Of a DNA stretch of 64,000 nt, positions 1-12,200 are shown piece after piece. Each line of letters starts with the position of its first letter. Position 1 is the stretch's first letter. Below the pieces are notes generated by a model. It was not told where the DNA came from, searched no databases, and worked only from the letters and a program-made list of their open reading frames with translations. Origin of the DNA: Rhynchopus sp. YZ270_cl-10 (Eukaryota; Euglenozoa; Diplonemea; Diplonemida; Diplonemidae); assembly GCA_964035575.1 (NCBI GenBank), contig OZ037859.1, positions 1,240,001 through 1,304,000 of the forward strand. Reading direction: 5' to 3'. The translations under genes and the position numbers were made by a program.

Positions 1-459
1 CTTCGCGAAGGGGGTGGGGAAATAGGAAAAGGAGGGTTTTTCACAAATGGTGTTCACAATGCACTATTCCAATCAAATGTTTTCAGAGCAACAATAAAAA
101 ATACATCGGAAGAAGCAAAAAAAAAAAAATCTTTCGAAAATATACTAAAGTGACGAGCGCCCTCTAGGTGCCCCGTCATGTATCAAATACAAAAAAAAAA
201 CCCTTCTTTTTGCAGCAGTCTTTTAAAGGTGACCAAAGCACAGAGATTCTTTGGTTCATCTTTGAACAGCTTTTTCTTCGGAAAGGCTTCTTTTTCTTTT
301 TCCCTTCAAAAAAAATGTGTATACCGTACTAAACAAAAAAAGCTTCAGTGCCCTCCTCATTTTTTTCACAGACGAACATCTTGTTTTTCCTCCCGTCACT
401 CCCATGCAACGAAACACAGAACACTTTTGTGTCTACACTCTACAAAGCAAAACACAACA
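1..459. other. Spacer and 5' leader upstream of the first gene
   Basis: No gene seen up to the start codon at 460. A hairpin-type dispersed repeat (family C) lies at about 227-275. A T-rich run ending in AG at 370-371 could be the leader splice acceptor of the next gene. The open frame upstream of 460 runs through the repeat and does not look coding. Confidence 0.6.
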
Positions 460-1221
460 ATGCTGTCCAAGGCAGGACTCGCAATGGCCGCAGCCTTCGT
501 GGCCCTGGCGGAGGGCGCATCCACACCCTCTGCAGGAACGGTTGAGCTGCTGGAGGTGCCTTCGACAAACGGTATCCGGTCGAGTGCCTCTGGGCTGCAC
601 GTGACCCTGTTGTCGTCTGGGGTGGACGCGTGGCCGGACCTTGACGGGTCGACGCTGCGCGACGTGCCGCCGTTCATGCGCCTCATGCCAACGACGCTGG
701 GGAACTGGGAGATGAAGTCCGGGACGAAGGTGAAGTTCTCGTGCCCGAACGAGCCTTACCTGATTGAGGTGTGCGACGCGTGGGTGTTCTTCTACAGCTG
801 CCCGCAGAGCTGTGTGACGACGTACCAGGGCGGTCTGCAGGGCCAGCTGTCGGCTCTGCCCGGCTGGGAGAGGACACAGTGCGCACCTTCCTTCTGGACG
901 AACGCACCTGGGATGACCTTCGTGCACCCGATGGCAAGCTTCAGAATGCAGCTGGCACCTGGTGCGTCGACTGAGTTTGACCTTTTGGACAACGCAGAGT
1001 TCCTTGGCTTCGGGATTGACTCGAACGGAGTGGACTGCACGAAGTTCAAGGATGAGCCTTCCTGCCCTGTGTCGGGAAGCCGCTGCAAGTGGGATGCCGA
1101 TGCGGGTGTGTGTCTGAACCAGAACTGCAAGGGTCGCTTCGGACCGCCGCCACCGTGCCGTGAGTGCCCCTGGGAGGGACTTCTGCGTGCACCGCGCCCT
1201 GCCTCGGATGGTCCCTTCTAA
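460..1221 (+). CDS. Secreted cysteine-rich protein, unknown family
   Basis: A 253-residue protein. The ATG at 460 is chosen because it opens a typical signal peptide (charged start, then an Ala/Leu-rich core to about residue 20), while the frame upstream crosses a repeat and T-runs. The mature part has about 14 cysteines, a central region rich in aromatics and Gly, and a Cys-rich tail ending in a Pro run and CREC-like spacing. Codons are GC-rich and regular, unlike the flanks. I do not recognise the family; a secreted or surface beta-rich domain is likely. A GTGAGT at 1160 could be a donor, but splicing there gives an unconvincing tail, so the gene is taken as unspliced. Confidence 0.6.
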   Translation: MLSKAGLAMAAAFVALAEGASTPSAGTVELLEVPSTNGIRSSASGLHVTLLSSGVDAWPDLDGSTLRDVPPFMRLMPTTLGNWEMKSGTKVKFSCPNEPYLIEVCDAWVFFYSCPQSCVTTYQGGLQGQLSALPGWERTQCAPSFWTNAPGMTFVHPMASFRMQLAPGASTEFDLLDNAEFLGFGIDSNGVDCTKFKDEPSCPVSGSRCKWDADAGVCLNQNCKGRFGPPPPCRECPWEGLLRAPRPASDGPF

Positions 1222-2889
1222 GTCGTGCGACAAAGATGGGATGTCATTGGAGTGGGTGGTTGGTGGTGCAACGCCGATGAACACAACACTGCACAGCACA
1301 GCACCCACTCGTTGATTGTTATATTACCTTTTTGTGTTCTTCTTAGCATTATGTGTTGCTGCATAAACAACCCACATTGAAACAAACAGACTGCGCTGGC
1401 TCCACTTTGTCCCTGCAACACCAGATGCTTTTGCACGCATCTTGCTGTATTGCGAGGTTTAGTGAAGCAGGCCCTTCTTCCAGAATACGAACCTGCACTT
1501 CCACGAGCATTGTGCTCCGTGGGAAAGAATCAATCGCAGCCCCACATTTTTCTTGTTTTTTTCAAAAGAACCCCTTTTTGATTTTTTTGAGCTCGCCGCT
1601 GCTATTTTTTCATTTAGTTTCACTTTCATGCTCTTTGACATTCTTTTTTGTACCTTTTCCCTCAGGTTTGTCTTTGCGAGTTGTCACTAATTTCAGTATT
1701 CTTGACAAATACGAATTTATTATGCGTTTTTGCGGAACTATGGAGGTACTTTCCTTTTGGATTGTGATAACAGAAAAAGAGGGGGTCCGTGCCACGCACC
1801 TCCACCGCCACACAGGTGAGCAAACACCAGGGCAGATTATGTCTTCCCCATATGTGTGCGTGTGTAGATCCTGCTTCAGCTCTGGGCCCTTTTTTGTATC
1901 CAACATTCAAAACAGTTTTTACCAGTTGCTCTCGTTCCGTTTTGCTTTGGTTTTGTTTTGATTTTTTTTGTGCCACCATTGTCGTTTTTAGACTTGGCAC
2001 CGTGAGGACACCATTCTTCTGTCTTTGCATTTTTGTTTCACTTTTGTCCCCACAGTGTTTCCTTCATATGAGCACATGATGTCTTGCCTGCCGATCCCCC
2101 TTTCCGCAACTCCTGTGAATGCACACTCCAGACAAGGTAGTGCTGCACACAACTTGCTTTGCCACGGAAAGGAATTGCGGTGCCAGATCTTCGTTGCCAA
2201 ACGAAGGGCACAATGTTTCACTGGGTCACAGAAGTATAAAAAAAAGACCTCCTTTGCTCCCCACACTCTGTTCTCGCTCATCACCCTAGCTTGAAGTGGA
2301 GGGATGTCATGACAGAACCTCTAATCGGTACAGGTTGTGCAGCTGTTGCAGACACCCTGGGCAGATGGTGGAACCAAATCATGTGATTTTGCACTCTGGC
2401 TAAGTGCACTGACAAGACTTCTCCCTTTTGCCGCAGTGTGATAGAGGCACTTCCAAGGCTCTCCTGTCTCCCTCTTTCTCTTCATGTCACTTTGATCAGA
2501 GATGGTGGATATCGTCGCCCTCTCATTTGGTTCAACGAGAGTTTGAGCTGCCGTTCCTTTTTGCCTGCGCAACCAGCCGTTTGTATAGTCCCTCTCTTCC
2601 AAGAGACATTTGCAGCCGGCAAAAAGAATTTTGCCGGCTGCGGCACCTTTTCCCCAAAGCCAACTGCTCTGAGAACCACCTCCTGGACCACACACCAAAT
2701 TCCAAAACTTCAGGCAAAACCAGGTGCGTTACAACAGACTATCTCCGTCAAAAAACCCTTCTGTACAAAAGGCTTCCAACATTGAGTACAGATCTTTACA
2801 CCAATAAAGTCAATACAACCCACTCTTCACTCCTCTCCCCTTTCACTCTTCACTCTCACCTCAGAAAGCACACTACAACACACTTTATA
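1222..2889. other. Intergenic region with a strong 5' leader hairpin
   Basis: No coding sequence is supported. The stretch is T-rich with scattered open frames lacking codon bias. It contains a perfect hairpin at 2612-2641. Near the right end, a pyrimidine-rich run ends in AG at 2863-2864, 25 bases before the next ATG, as expected of a leader splice acceptor. Confidence 0.6.
2612..2641. other. Perfect 13-bp hairpin with 4-base loop
   Basis: The arms GCAGCCGGCAAAA (2612-2624) and TTTTGCCGGCTGC (2629-2641) are exact reverse complements around the loop AGAA. The hairpin lies 249 bases upstream of the EF-hand gene start, upstream of the likely leader acceptor. It is unlike the dispersed repeats and I found no second copy in the window. 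Confidence 0.7.
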
Positions 2890-5439
2890 ATGAGTGAACC
2901 CCCACAGCCGCCTCGTTCACCACAGATCTCTATGTCCACGCAGCCGCAGTATGAGGCAGCGCAGAATGTTGCTGAGGAGCAGATCATTCGAGAGATCTTC
3001 GCAGAGACGGATGTGGACAAGGACGGCCTCGTCTCGCTGAAGGAGTTCAAGAAGATGATTGAGCACGTTCGCCACTACGATGTGATGCACAAACAGGACG
3101 TCTTCTCCGTCGACGTCTCGACAGACGAATCGCTCAACTACGAAGAGTTTCGGGACAACATCGAGCCTCTCGTCAACGTCATGGACATTCCTCTCAAAGA
3201 CGTTCTCACAAAACTGAAGTACAAATGGCTTCCGGAAGAAATGGAAATGATGAAGGAGCTTTTTGAGGTGGTCGATTTGGACAGTGGTGGCAGTATCACC
3301 AAAGACGAGCTGCGCGAAATGATGACCGTTCTGAAACCTGAAATGACCGACAACCAAATTCTCTACGCAATGCAGCAGGCCGACACCGATGGGGGTGGTG
3401 ACATTGACCTTGACGAGTTTACTGAGTTCATTGCTACTGCGAAGCTGGCACAGCCTTTGAACGATGCTATCCGTATTCTACGCGAAGCGTTCGAGCAGGC
3501 ACGAAAGAAGCTCGAGAGAAGCAGATCCTTCTTTGCAGGCACAGAGTCCGCAAAACCCGCAGCGAAGCTTACCCCTGCTGCAGCCGCCAGGTTAAAGCGA
3601 GAACGGCGGAAGAAAGAGCTCATTGAAGACAGCTCTCTGAACCAAATCTTCAAGCAAGAGACCTCTGCAAGGAAGTCCATTGAGGAAGAGGAGGAAGACA
3701 GCTGGATGATGCTTGCGTCCTCCGCAGGTCGCACTCTTGATGAACGCGCTACAGAGGAACGTCTTGAACGCGAACGCGACCGTGAACGCAAACGCCGCGA
3801 ATTCCTTCTCGACGGAGGAGAACAGCAGCGCACTGAAATCGCTGACATGAAAACAAAACGGCAGGAAGAGGAAAACGAACGGCGCGCAAAACGCAACTCT
3901 GAACAGCGCTTCAAACTTGAAGACCGCCTCAATGCACAGGAATCGAATATGCTTTGTTTTGGCCAACAATTTAAAATCCTCCGCCAATACCTCAACAAAG
4001 GATGCGAACAGGTCAGACTCGAGGCCGAACGTGAGTTTGGTGACATCCATAAAACACTTCCAAAGTACAGCGAGGAGGTTACCAGCGGCATCGACCGGAT
4101 TGACAGTATGATATCTACTGTAGGGCGTGCGCTCATGCAGGAGAGTATGTCGATGCATGGGGAGAACCATCGCGCAGTTTTGAGTGCTTTTCAAGGAAAT
4201 AAGGATTTTACGTGGCTGCGTGGGTCAAATGTTGTTGATAAACACACCTACGCCGACCAACTCCGCCAACAACGTGTTAGCCACTCTAAAATGAGTGCAG
4301 CCTACGTCAATTTTACGGATCCTTCTAATCTGAATGGGTCCCGCGCTACCCCCGAGCTTGCTACCACGGCGCGTCAAATAAAGAAGTATCTTTGGGCAGC
4401 GTACAAACACTATTTGAGCAGTGGAGGTGGCCTGACGTTCTCGGATTTTCAAAAGCTGGTGGCGGATTGTAAGGTGGAAGTAGCGGGGAGTCTGGTGGTT
4501 TTGTGGAATCATGCTGTATCGGATACAGCAGAATGCGATATTCTTGGCCTGCAACGCAGTGATACTGAAGAATATAGGAAGGCTGGGGGAGAACGTACCG
4601 GACCTGACCGCGCAGATTTCCATCAATTTGTTAACCTCGTGGTGCTTCTTGCATGTGAACGTTACATCGCTTCCCCGGCTACGTCGTCCGAGTATAAGCT
4701 TGAATGTTTCCTCCTCCACGAGGTGCTTCCCCTTCTTCCACACGAAGTGCTTCTCCAAATCGGTTCTGCCTCAGAAATGCCCGAATCTCCTTTAGCCTTA
4801 GTAAACGATTCGAACCTCCCAACAATCCCTATCCTTCTTGAAACGCATTTGGATATTATTCAACCGGTTTGTGGATTAATGAAAAAGCATGTTACAAAGT
4901 TTTTAGCAAATCGTGGCCTAACCCAAAGAGGAAAGGTTGAAGAGCAGAGGAAGCTTGCGGGGGGGTTGTTAACGCCGGAGCAGTTGTTGGGGAGTTTGGG
5001 GTTGATGGTGTTGCGGGAGGAGTTGAAGCTGCCTTCGTTGGTGTTGTCGCAGGGAGCGAAGCATGCTGTAAGGACGTTGATGGGTGATCATGGCAGACCT
5101 GTATTGCCTTTGAAGGATGCGTTAAACTTTGTCGCGTATCGTGCCCCAGCAATCGGAAGGCAGGCAATAAAGGATGCACTGTCCAGGGCGCTCAACGAAA
5201 CCTTAAGCGCGACCTACCCGACCGTACCGTCTCCAGAGTACAATCTCGAAACCTGTCGTGATCCCATCCCCTTCCCCCTCCTCCTCGCTCTCGTGACCAA
5301 GGCAGCTACCTACACCTCAATCGCAGCTGCAGTACCACCCCCACCCCCTCCTCCAAAAGAACTATCACCCCCTAGCTTCCAAGTGTACGCGTTCATTCAG
5401 TTGCTCACACACTCAGGACATTATGTGTTAAATCTGTAG
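2890..5439 (+). CDS. Calmodulin-like EF-hand protein with coiled-coil and long C-terminal region
   Basis: An 849-residue protein. Four EF-hand positions are visible: loops at about 41-52 (DVDKDGLVSLKE), 75-86 (degenerate), 129-140 (DLDSGGSITKDE) and 165-176 (DTDGGGDIDLDE). Three look able to bind calcium. A long charged coiled coil follows (about 200-420, rich in Arg/Glu with runs such as RERDRERKRRE), then a helical region to the end with a Pro run near 820. The layout suggests a calcium-responsive cytoskeletal or flagellar protein, but this is inference. The ATG at 2890 is chosen because the open frame upstream has no coding character and carries the leader hairpin. No intron is evident. 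Confidence 0.8.
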   Translation: MSEPPQPPRSPQISMSTQPQYEAAQNVAEEQIIREIFAETDVDKDGLVSLKEFKKMIEHVRHYDVMHKQDVFSVDVSTDESLNYEEFRDNIEPLVNVMDIPLKDVLTKLKYKWLPEEMEMMKELFEVVDLDSGGSITKDELREMMTVLKPEMTDNQILYAMQQADTDGGGDIDLDEFTEFIATAKLAQPLNDAIRILREAFEQARKKLERSRSFFAGTESAKPAAKLTPAAAARLKRERRKKELIEDSSLNQIFKQETSARKSIEEEEEDSWMMLASSAGRTLDERATEERLERERDRERKRREFLLDGGEQQRTEIADMKTKRQEEENERRAKRNSEQRFKLEDRLNAQESNMLCFGQQFKILRQYLNKGCEQVRLEAEREFGDIHKTLPKYSEEVTSGIDRIDSMISTVGRALMQESMSMHGENHRAVLSAFQGNKDFTWLRGSNVVDKHTYADQLRQQRVSHSKMSAAYVNFTDPSNLNGSRATPELATTARQIKKYLWAAYKHYLSSGGGLTFSDFQKLVADCKVEVAGSLVVLWNHAVSDTAECDILGLQRSDTEEYRKAGGERTGPDRADFHQFVNLVVLLACERYIASPATSSEYKLECFLLHEVLPLLPHEVLLQIGSASEMPESPLALVNDSNLPTIPILLETHLDIIQPVCGLMKKHVTKFLANRGLTQRGKVEEQRKLAGGLLTPEQLLGSLGLMVLREELKLPSLVLSQGAKHAVRTLMGDHGRPVLPLKDALNFVAYRAPAIGRQAIKDALSRALNETLSATYPTVPSPEYNLETCRDPIPFPLLLALVTKAATYTSIAAAVPPPPPPPKELSPPSFQVYAFIQLLTHSGHYVLNL

Positions 5440-6222
5440 AGGTTGGAGGTTGAGTTTTTTTCTGCGATTTTTTAACTTTTTGAGGTGACTAAGCATGGCT
5501 TAGGATCTTATAATTTCTTTTTTGTGCAGCAATTTGGAGTTTTGATGGCGAAGAGAAGGCAGAAGGAGAAAAGAGCAAAATCCGTGGGTTGTGTTATAAA
5601 TATTTTTTGAAAATTTCCTTCCACTGTAACACTGACTGTTTTTTTTTTAGATGTGTATGCACGAGATGCGCATTACATCTTTCCAAGTTTTCTTTTATGT
5701 TTATAATTTTTTTGTATTAGGCCGCAGTATACTCCATGCAAGCACCGTCGGACCATTCATTCTTTTGAGTACAAAGTCGTACAGGGCCTTTGTATTTTTC
5801 GAGTAACATTTTTTCTTGCGAATTAGAGCAACGTTTTTTTTTCTGTCCATTAGTATTTCAAGATTTTCTCACTCCCCACACATCTGTTTTTTTTCCCTTC
5901 TCCCCCCCCTCCACAGCAGAGAATAAGCCGGGTCCCCGGTCCCTTGGTCCAGGTCCCGGGTCCCAGTCCGGCTGAGAATAACCCCGGGTCCCCGAGTTTT
6001 GTTCTCTGCTGTGCTCCCTCTCCTCTCTCCCACCCCACAGACCCTCCCTCCCTACACCACAATACTCCCAGGTATAACCCATTCCCTCAAAACCCAACAA
6101 AAGAAAATAACCTTCTCTTCCAACATGCCAGCCTTGATAGTGTGATGTAATCATTCGCCCCCTGGCGCGAGCCCTTCTCGCCATTTTTTTTTTTCTTTTT
6201 TTCTTTTTTGCATTTTTTTTAA
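5440..6222. other. Intergenic region with hairpin repeats
   Basis: No gene seen. It holds a family C repeat at about 5482-5515 and a family D hairpin at 5649-5696. Around 5925-6000 there is a short direct repeat of a CCGGGTCCC-type word. A pyrimidine run ends in AG at 6039-6040. Confidence 0.55.
5649..5696. repeat. Dispersed hairpin repeat family D (best copy)
   Basis: AGATGT (5649-5654) pairs with ACATCT (5675-5680) around a TGCACGAGA-containing loop, followed by a T-rich tail. Related copies lie near 37935-37985, 43225-43265, 45405-45440, 48183-48240, 48675-48710 and 58735-58780. All are intergenic. The loop word CACGAGA is shared with families A and C. Confidence 0.6.
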
Positions 6223-9200
6223 ATGGAATCCGATGCCCCAAGCACCCCAGCAACACCCGATGCAGTTTCAACCCCTACAGCGCGTGATACCAAGGATCCC
6301 CTTGCGTTTAACATTAATGGAAAGCTGTTTAGTTATAAAGGAAAATATGAACACCGAGAACGTGATTTTTTTCAGCTTTACATCAAAGCACTGAAAGGCG
6401 CTCATTCAGCTGAACCTGCGATAATTTCTTTTCGAGAGAATATTCCTGATTCGGATCTTCAAGATGAAGAACTATTGCAGCTTTATTATAAGCATGAACG
6501 ACGTCGCGCTGAACGGGATGCATCGAAGGCGCAACGGAAGGAGAAAAAGAAAGGGGAAAAGGAGTTAGAAATGACTGCTGAAGAGAAGGTTTTGGCGGCG
6601 GTTATAACAGAAAAACGTGAAGATATTCCGAAACAACCCCCACCACAGCCTCCACCGCAGACGTTACATCCTTCTCCTCGACCAAGCATTTCTCAGGACC
6701 AACATTCCGCTGAGGCAACACCCAATGCATCGCCCCAACCTCCACAACCTCCTATTCCAGAAGAAACCTCGCCTTTAGCGCTGGAAGGGGGGGAGAGGGA
6801 GGGGGGTGAGGAGGAGGAGGAGGAGGGGGGCAATAGGGTCGCGTTGTCTCCCCCCCCTCCGGTTGCAACAACGTTTTCCCCGCCGTTGCCGTCGCAGGGA
6901 TGTCACAATGAAATGTCGAATAGTGCTGAAATGAATGCAGGCTGGGCAGCAGGGCCAGTTTCGCGAGGGAATACAGCATGGGAGAGGGAGTTGCTGAGGA
7001 GGAGGGAAAGGGCGGAGATGGCGGCGAAGGAGAAGTGTCCGTCGATGTCATCGATGTCTGAGGTGCGTGGAAGCGGGAGTGGTAATATAACGAATAGCAG
7101 CGGGAACCTAGGGGGGAGTAGTGGTGGTGTCCATGCCAGTGGCGGAGGAGCCATGCAGAATTGGCAAAGTGTTTCGCTCTCTGCTGACAGTGGTGCTGGA
7201 GCTACCCCACTCTCCGCGCCAGCACCACAGTGCAGTCAATCTCCACTCTCACAACCGCCAGATACCATGGCACGACAGAGAACCTCTAGTAGAGGGGATG
7301 TACGTAGGGGGAGTAAGGTATGAGAGGGGTGGGTGATGCAGAACACTCGGGGGTCTCAACAAAAAAGCTCAAGACCTCAATAAAAAACTCATAAAAACCT
7401 GAAAACAAGGTAACCTTTGTGGAGTTAGTGAGAACGTAACTAGTTGATACCTTATTAAACCTCATTTTCGGGCATACACTAGGTAGTCGTGCAACAAAAA
7501 AAAAATCTAAAAAAAAATAGGAACGCAAAAGAGAACGAAAGGACAGCGATTTGCAGAAGATGATGCTCGAATTATTGCAGAAAACGAGGTATTTTTTTTT
7601 CTTCTTTCTTTCTTATCTTTGATCTCACCTTCTTCACGTTGTTCTTCTTGTCTGCAACGTCTTCTTTCCATATCTGCCCGTAGTTCACGTCTTGCACGGA
7701 CCCTGCGCACTTCTGCTTTTGTGGCATAGCCACCACCTGCTTTCCCTTACCCTTTCCAAAGCATGCCTATTGATGGTGTTGTGAATGTCTCTGTGTGGGA
7801 GGTGTTGTCTTAATCAAAATACAAAAAATACAGCGAAATTCAGGGGCGTATCGCACAGTTGGAAACAAGAGAGTCGCCACCCACTTCATCGGATTTGACG
7901 TTAGCGACGACGGGGATGTCGCGTATCGCGCAGTCTTTAGGGCAGATGGCGCACAGCCAGACTGCGATGCGCGCTGTCTGGCACCCACCGTCTACTGCAA
8001 CAGAAAGCGTCCGCCACTCTTCGATTGACGGCAGTTTGCATTCCGCGTTCTCCTCTCTTCCCCGTCTTGCGCAGGCACCACCGCACAATACAGCGCAGAC
8101 GTCATCTTCTTCTTCCAACTCCGCTGCCACCGACACCGACATCATGAACCTAGTCAAAATCAATGAACAAGGCTCCACTATGCTGCACGAATCCTGCGCC
8201 AAAGGGCACGTTGAAGACGTCAACCGCCTCATCCTTATGGGTGCTGATTTGGAGGCACGAGATAGGTTTGCGCGTACCCCTCTTTTGGTTGCATCGTGTG
8301 CCGGGCATCTTCCGGTTATTCATGTACTTTCGAGTAGGGGGATTCAGATTGAAGCGATGGATCGGTTTGGAGCGACGGCGGTGATGTTTGCGGCTTCGGG
8401 GAACCATGCACAGACATTGGAGTATTTGACACTTCGTGGCGCGCTTCTTTCTGTTATTGACAGTTTTGGACGTGGTGTTTTGCATTATGCTGTAGGGCCT
8501 AAGGCGGACGCATTGCTCTGTCTCCTAGGCTCATGCGAGGTCGACGTCAACAAACGAGATTGCATCTCCGCCCGCACCCCTCTCCACTATGCCGCCATAG
8601 GTGGATATTCTGAATGCGTCAAAGTTCTGCTCTCCGTAGGTGCGGTAATGTCCTTTGATTCGTACGGAAACGGCCCCCTCGCGTTAGCAACCCTAGCAGG
8701 ATGGAAAGATGCAGCAGCAGCCTTGATATCACATTCCGCAAAAGGGTTGTCATGGCTTGCGGTTCACGAAAACGCATTAAACGGAAAGAATTTGAGGTTA
8801 ATGTTTTTGGCAGGGAGCCCCTCTCCAGTTGGATCCCCTAAGAGCCAGAAGAAGGAGTCTTTAGAAGGGGGTTTAGTCATTCATGTACAGAAGAATGATA
8901 ATGAACAGAATGCGGTAGAGGAAAAAGAGGCATATATTGCGAGAGATGCGGCGGGACATACTTTGCTTCACCTAGCGACGCTTAACCAGGATCAGACGAA
9001 TGTAGACTTTTTGCTTTTGAAGGGAGCTGATGTATCAGCGCGGGATGCATTAGGACGCACCCCACTTCATCTCTGTGCAGCTCGTGGGCAACTCACATTG
9101 TGTAAAAAGCTTGTTAAAGCAGGGGCTCTGCTTGATACAGAAGATGCCTTCCGTCTTACCCCTTATTACGAAGCGTTGGCAAGAGGGAATACCCAATGTG

Positions 9201-12200
9201 CAGAGTTTCTTCTTAGTATGGGGGCAGATAATTTGATCCCGCATAGCGTTTACAAATTGATTGATTTGGTGAAACGGCAGGCCCCCTCGACGTCTCCGTT
9301 GCTTGCGTTGGCATATCGAAGAAATATTCGGTCGGCGAGAATCAGAGAATGCATTATGTCCTCCCAGCACACAACACACTGCCTCGAAGCCTTGGACGAA
9401 TATACAAAACAGTTCTGCAGCAACCAAGCGTTTTTGTATACCTATTCCGTTCTCCCAGAGAATTTTGGGGATGTGAATTACGTTCTTCCCGACACATTTG
9501 TGGGTCGCCGTCCAGGACTTTGTCATATTCTTGACGCAGACACTCATGGACGTACTGCCTTAATGATAGCATCTCTAGTTGGTGATGAGGAAGGTGTCGT
9601 GCATCTGCTCTCAATATACTGCCATTTCATGGGAATTTTGAAGTCCCAACAACAAAGATCTATGGATGGAAACAGCCAGAGGCAAGGGGAGACCTGCTAT
9701 AATTCTGTGACCGAGGCGCTTCTCAGACAATGCTCACCATTTATCAGCGATGTGCGTGGGTGGACGGCACTGCACTATGCCGTATGCAAGGATACTATCA
9801 CCATGAAAACACCGAAGGCGAAAGAGGCTGGGCAAGGCATCGATTTTTCTACCCAACCCCTTTCTGCAGCGCAGATGGACGATGTGACGCTGGTCTATGG
9901 AGAGGTGAAGACGACTGCCATGGGTGCTTTGGTACAGCATATAGTACATAAAGGGTGTGCAAATGGATTTGTGGACCCACGATGTGTTCGAGCGGAGGAT
10001 GGCAGGCTTCCGTTTGATGTGGCAGTGGATGAAGGCTGTCCGTCTACTATAGTACAAATGCTCAAACCATCGCGTCTCTTCGCAAAATCTCCCCTCCCGT
10101 CGGTGGTCCCACAATTCCAGCATTTCGATAAAATTAATGAAAACCTCCCAAACGCAGCAAAGTTTCTTTCTCTTACGAAGCCTTCCGGGATGACTGGGTC
10201 CTCAACGGTGTTGTTCTGGTTGTCCAGATATGTTTTCATTTTGTTTTTTTCGGTGCTGCTTGGGACAACGATCATTCCCTGCTTTTGCTTCTACTACGTC
10301 GCCAAAGGGGAGCGTGTTGCAGCGATGCTGTCCCTGCCGGTTTTGGTTCTCTTTGACTTTATGGAATCAATTTCTCGCAACGTTGCGCGCCGCTTCAAAG
10401 GTGTAGACCACCCATCCTCTCGACTATCCGGTCTTAGAGATGAATCAAGGGTACGGCAAAACCTTTTGCTTATTGCAGTGGTTTTTGTCATCGTGCTTTG
10501 TGGACTGCTTTCTATTGTCAATGTGGAGACCAGTCGGGTTGAGGATGGATCTGGAGGTCCACCTCCACCTGCACCTACCATATTTGCTCTTAACAAGGCG
10601 GATGAGTTGTACCACGAAGCTGACCCTGAAGGATGGGAGTCCAGAGAAGTGCGCAACGCAACTCATAGCGTTACGTTGACGCACAGTAGGGTAGTAGAGT
10701 TGGGTGACAATGCGCGAAGTGAAGAGCGTTTTCGGCATAATTTTGAATTAGTGAGGATTATTGTATTAGGGTTTTGTGGATTGACCTCCTGCGCGGTGAC
10801 AGCCTTGTTGACGAGAAGGATGCTGGTGGAGCAGAGGGGCGGGGTGCTTCGTGTCCCCGCAGTATCACGCAGAATAGATTTTAGAAAGCGAGGGAATTGG
10901 GTGATGCTGTTTATTACAATTCTTGATGCGTTTATGTTATGTGCGGTGCCGTTCGTCATTGTGCATGACGCTGAGGTAAGCAAAGGGGAAGGGGTTGATG
11001 AAATGGACTCTCGAGCACGTCTTCTCTTTAGGTTAATGCGGGGTCTGCTCTTTCAAGAGATGGCGCCGTCCACAGCGGTTGTTGCCGCATTTTCAATAAT
11101 ATTTGTGTGGCTGACAATCGCAGGGTTTGCATGCCTCGCTGCAGGGACATCAATCGCTGCGTCATCCTCCTCCGCTCCTCCGGTTCTGCACACAAAGCTC
11201 TGTATCCTCCAAAGCCACCTGGTACAAACCTACATACCCTCCTATCTGATCCACTTCATCACGCATACCCTCTTTTTGCCAATAAATTTCGCGGTGCTGC
11301 GGTCATATAAATGTGTTACACACTCCGAATCTGTCTCCTCTCACCCCCTTTACGTCATAGGAAGCAACGTTCAATGTTACGAAGGGGAACAAGGTGTGCA
11401 CGCCCGGGTCGGCCTCTTTGTCTTATTCCTTTATATGGTGACGGCTGGGTGCATAGGCGGGGTGCTGTCCCCACCGAAAGGGGGAGTATATGACATTGCG
11501 TGGAGCCTCCCGTTGCTCACTGCGGAGAAAACGGTGTTCTCGATTCTTGCCTTTTTTAGCGCAATATTCTATGATCAAGAATGGCCTTCCTTAGGTGTGC
11601 TCATTGTCTGCACCGCGCTTCTTATTGTATATGCGGGGAGGGTCGAGGATATGTCCCCATACCTTCCGTCGCTGTTGCAGTGGAGGATGCTTGGGTACTC
11701 CTTCACCGTCATTTCGTTGGCAGTAGTGGTGATCTTCCTGCGGCAAGAGGATGAAGGGGGTGACTCGGTGTTTGCAGGGGTGACCTTATTAGTGTCTTCG
11801 TTTGTAGTGTTGATAGCCGTTGGGGCGACGTTGTATGGGTGTTCACAAAGGAGGCAGAAGAGGAGTGGGAGGGTAGAGTGTTTCAAGAGGCTTGCTGCAA
11901 ACGAAGAACAGAAGGGCGAAGGACCGCAGGATGTGGAGATGGCTGTAGTAGGTGGTAGTGTCGGTGGTGGGGGTGGTGGTGGCAGTGGAGACATGGCAAA
12001 GGCAAATAGCGCTGCAGGTGAACCCCCCATGTCCGCCGTCTCCAACTCCTTCTTCACGGGAAGCGACCGTGCTCCCTCTTCCGACGGTCACGTCCGGCAT
12101 ACAAGCGGTGATGTTGTCTGTCCCTCCACAAACAGCGCGCAAAATGCAACAAACAGATCCGGAGGAAACAACAGCCTAGGGCATGCAAGCAATGGGAAGA

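Noticed and set aside
433-1308. 291-codon minus-strand frame
   Set aside because: It mirrors the GC-rich coding sequence of the secreted protein on the + strand; composition is Arg/His-rich, typical of an antisense shadow.
2428-2889. N-terminal extension of the EF-hand protein
   Set aside because: The frame is open but lacks codon bias, carries the hairpin and the leader acceptor, and precedes a good start at 2890.
3363-4136. 257-codon Ser/Arg-rich minus-strand frame
   Set aside because: Shadow of the EF-hand protein's coiled coil.
7795-8028. 77-codon + strand frame overlapping exon 3 of the ankyrin gene
   Set aside because: The overlapping frame that continues into the ankyrin repeats also restores the coiled coil across the splice; this one ends quickly.
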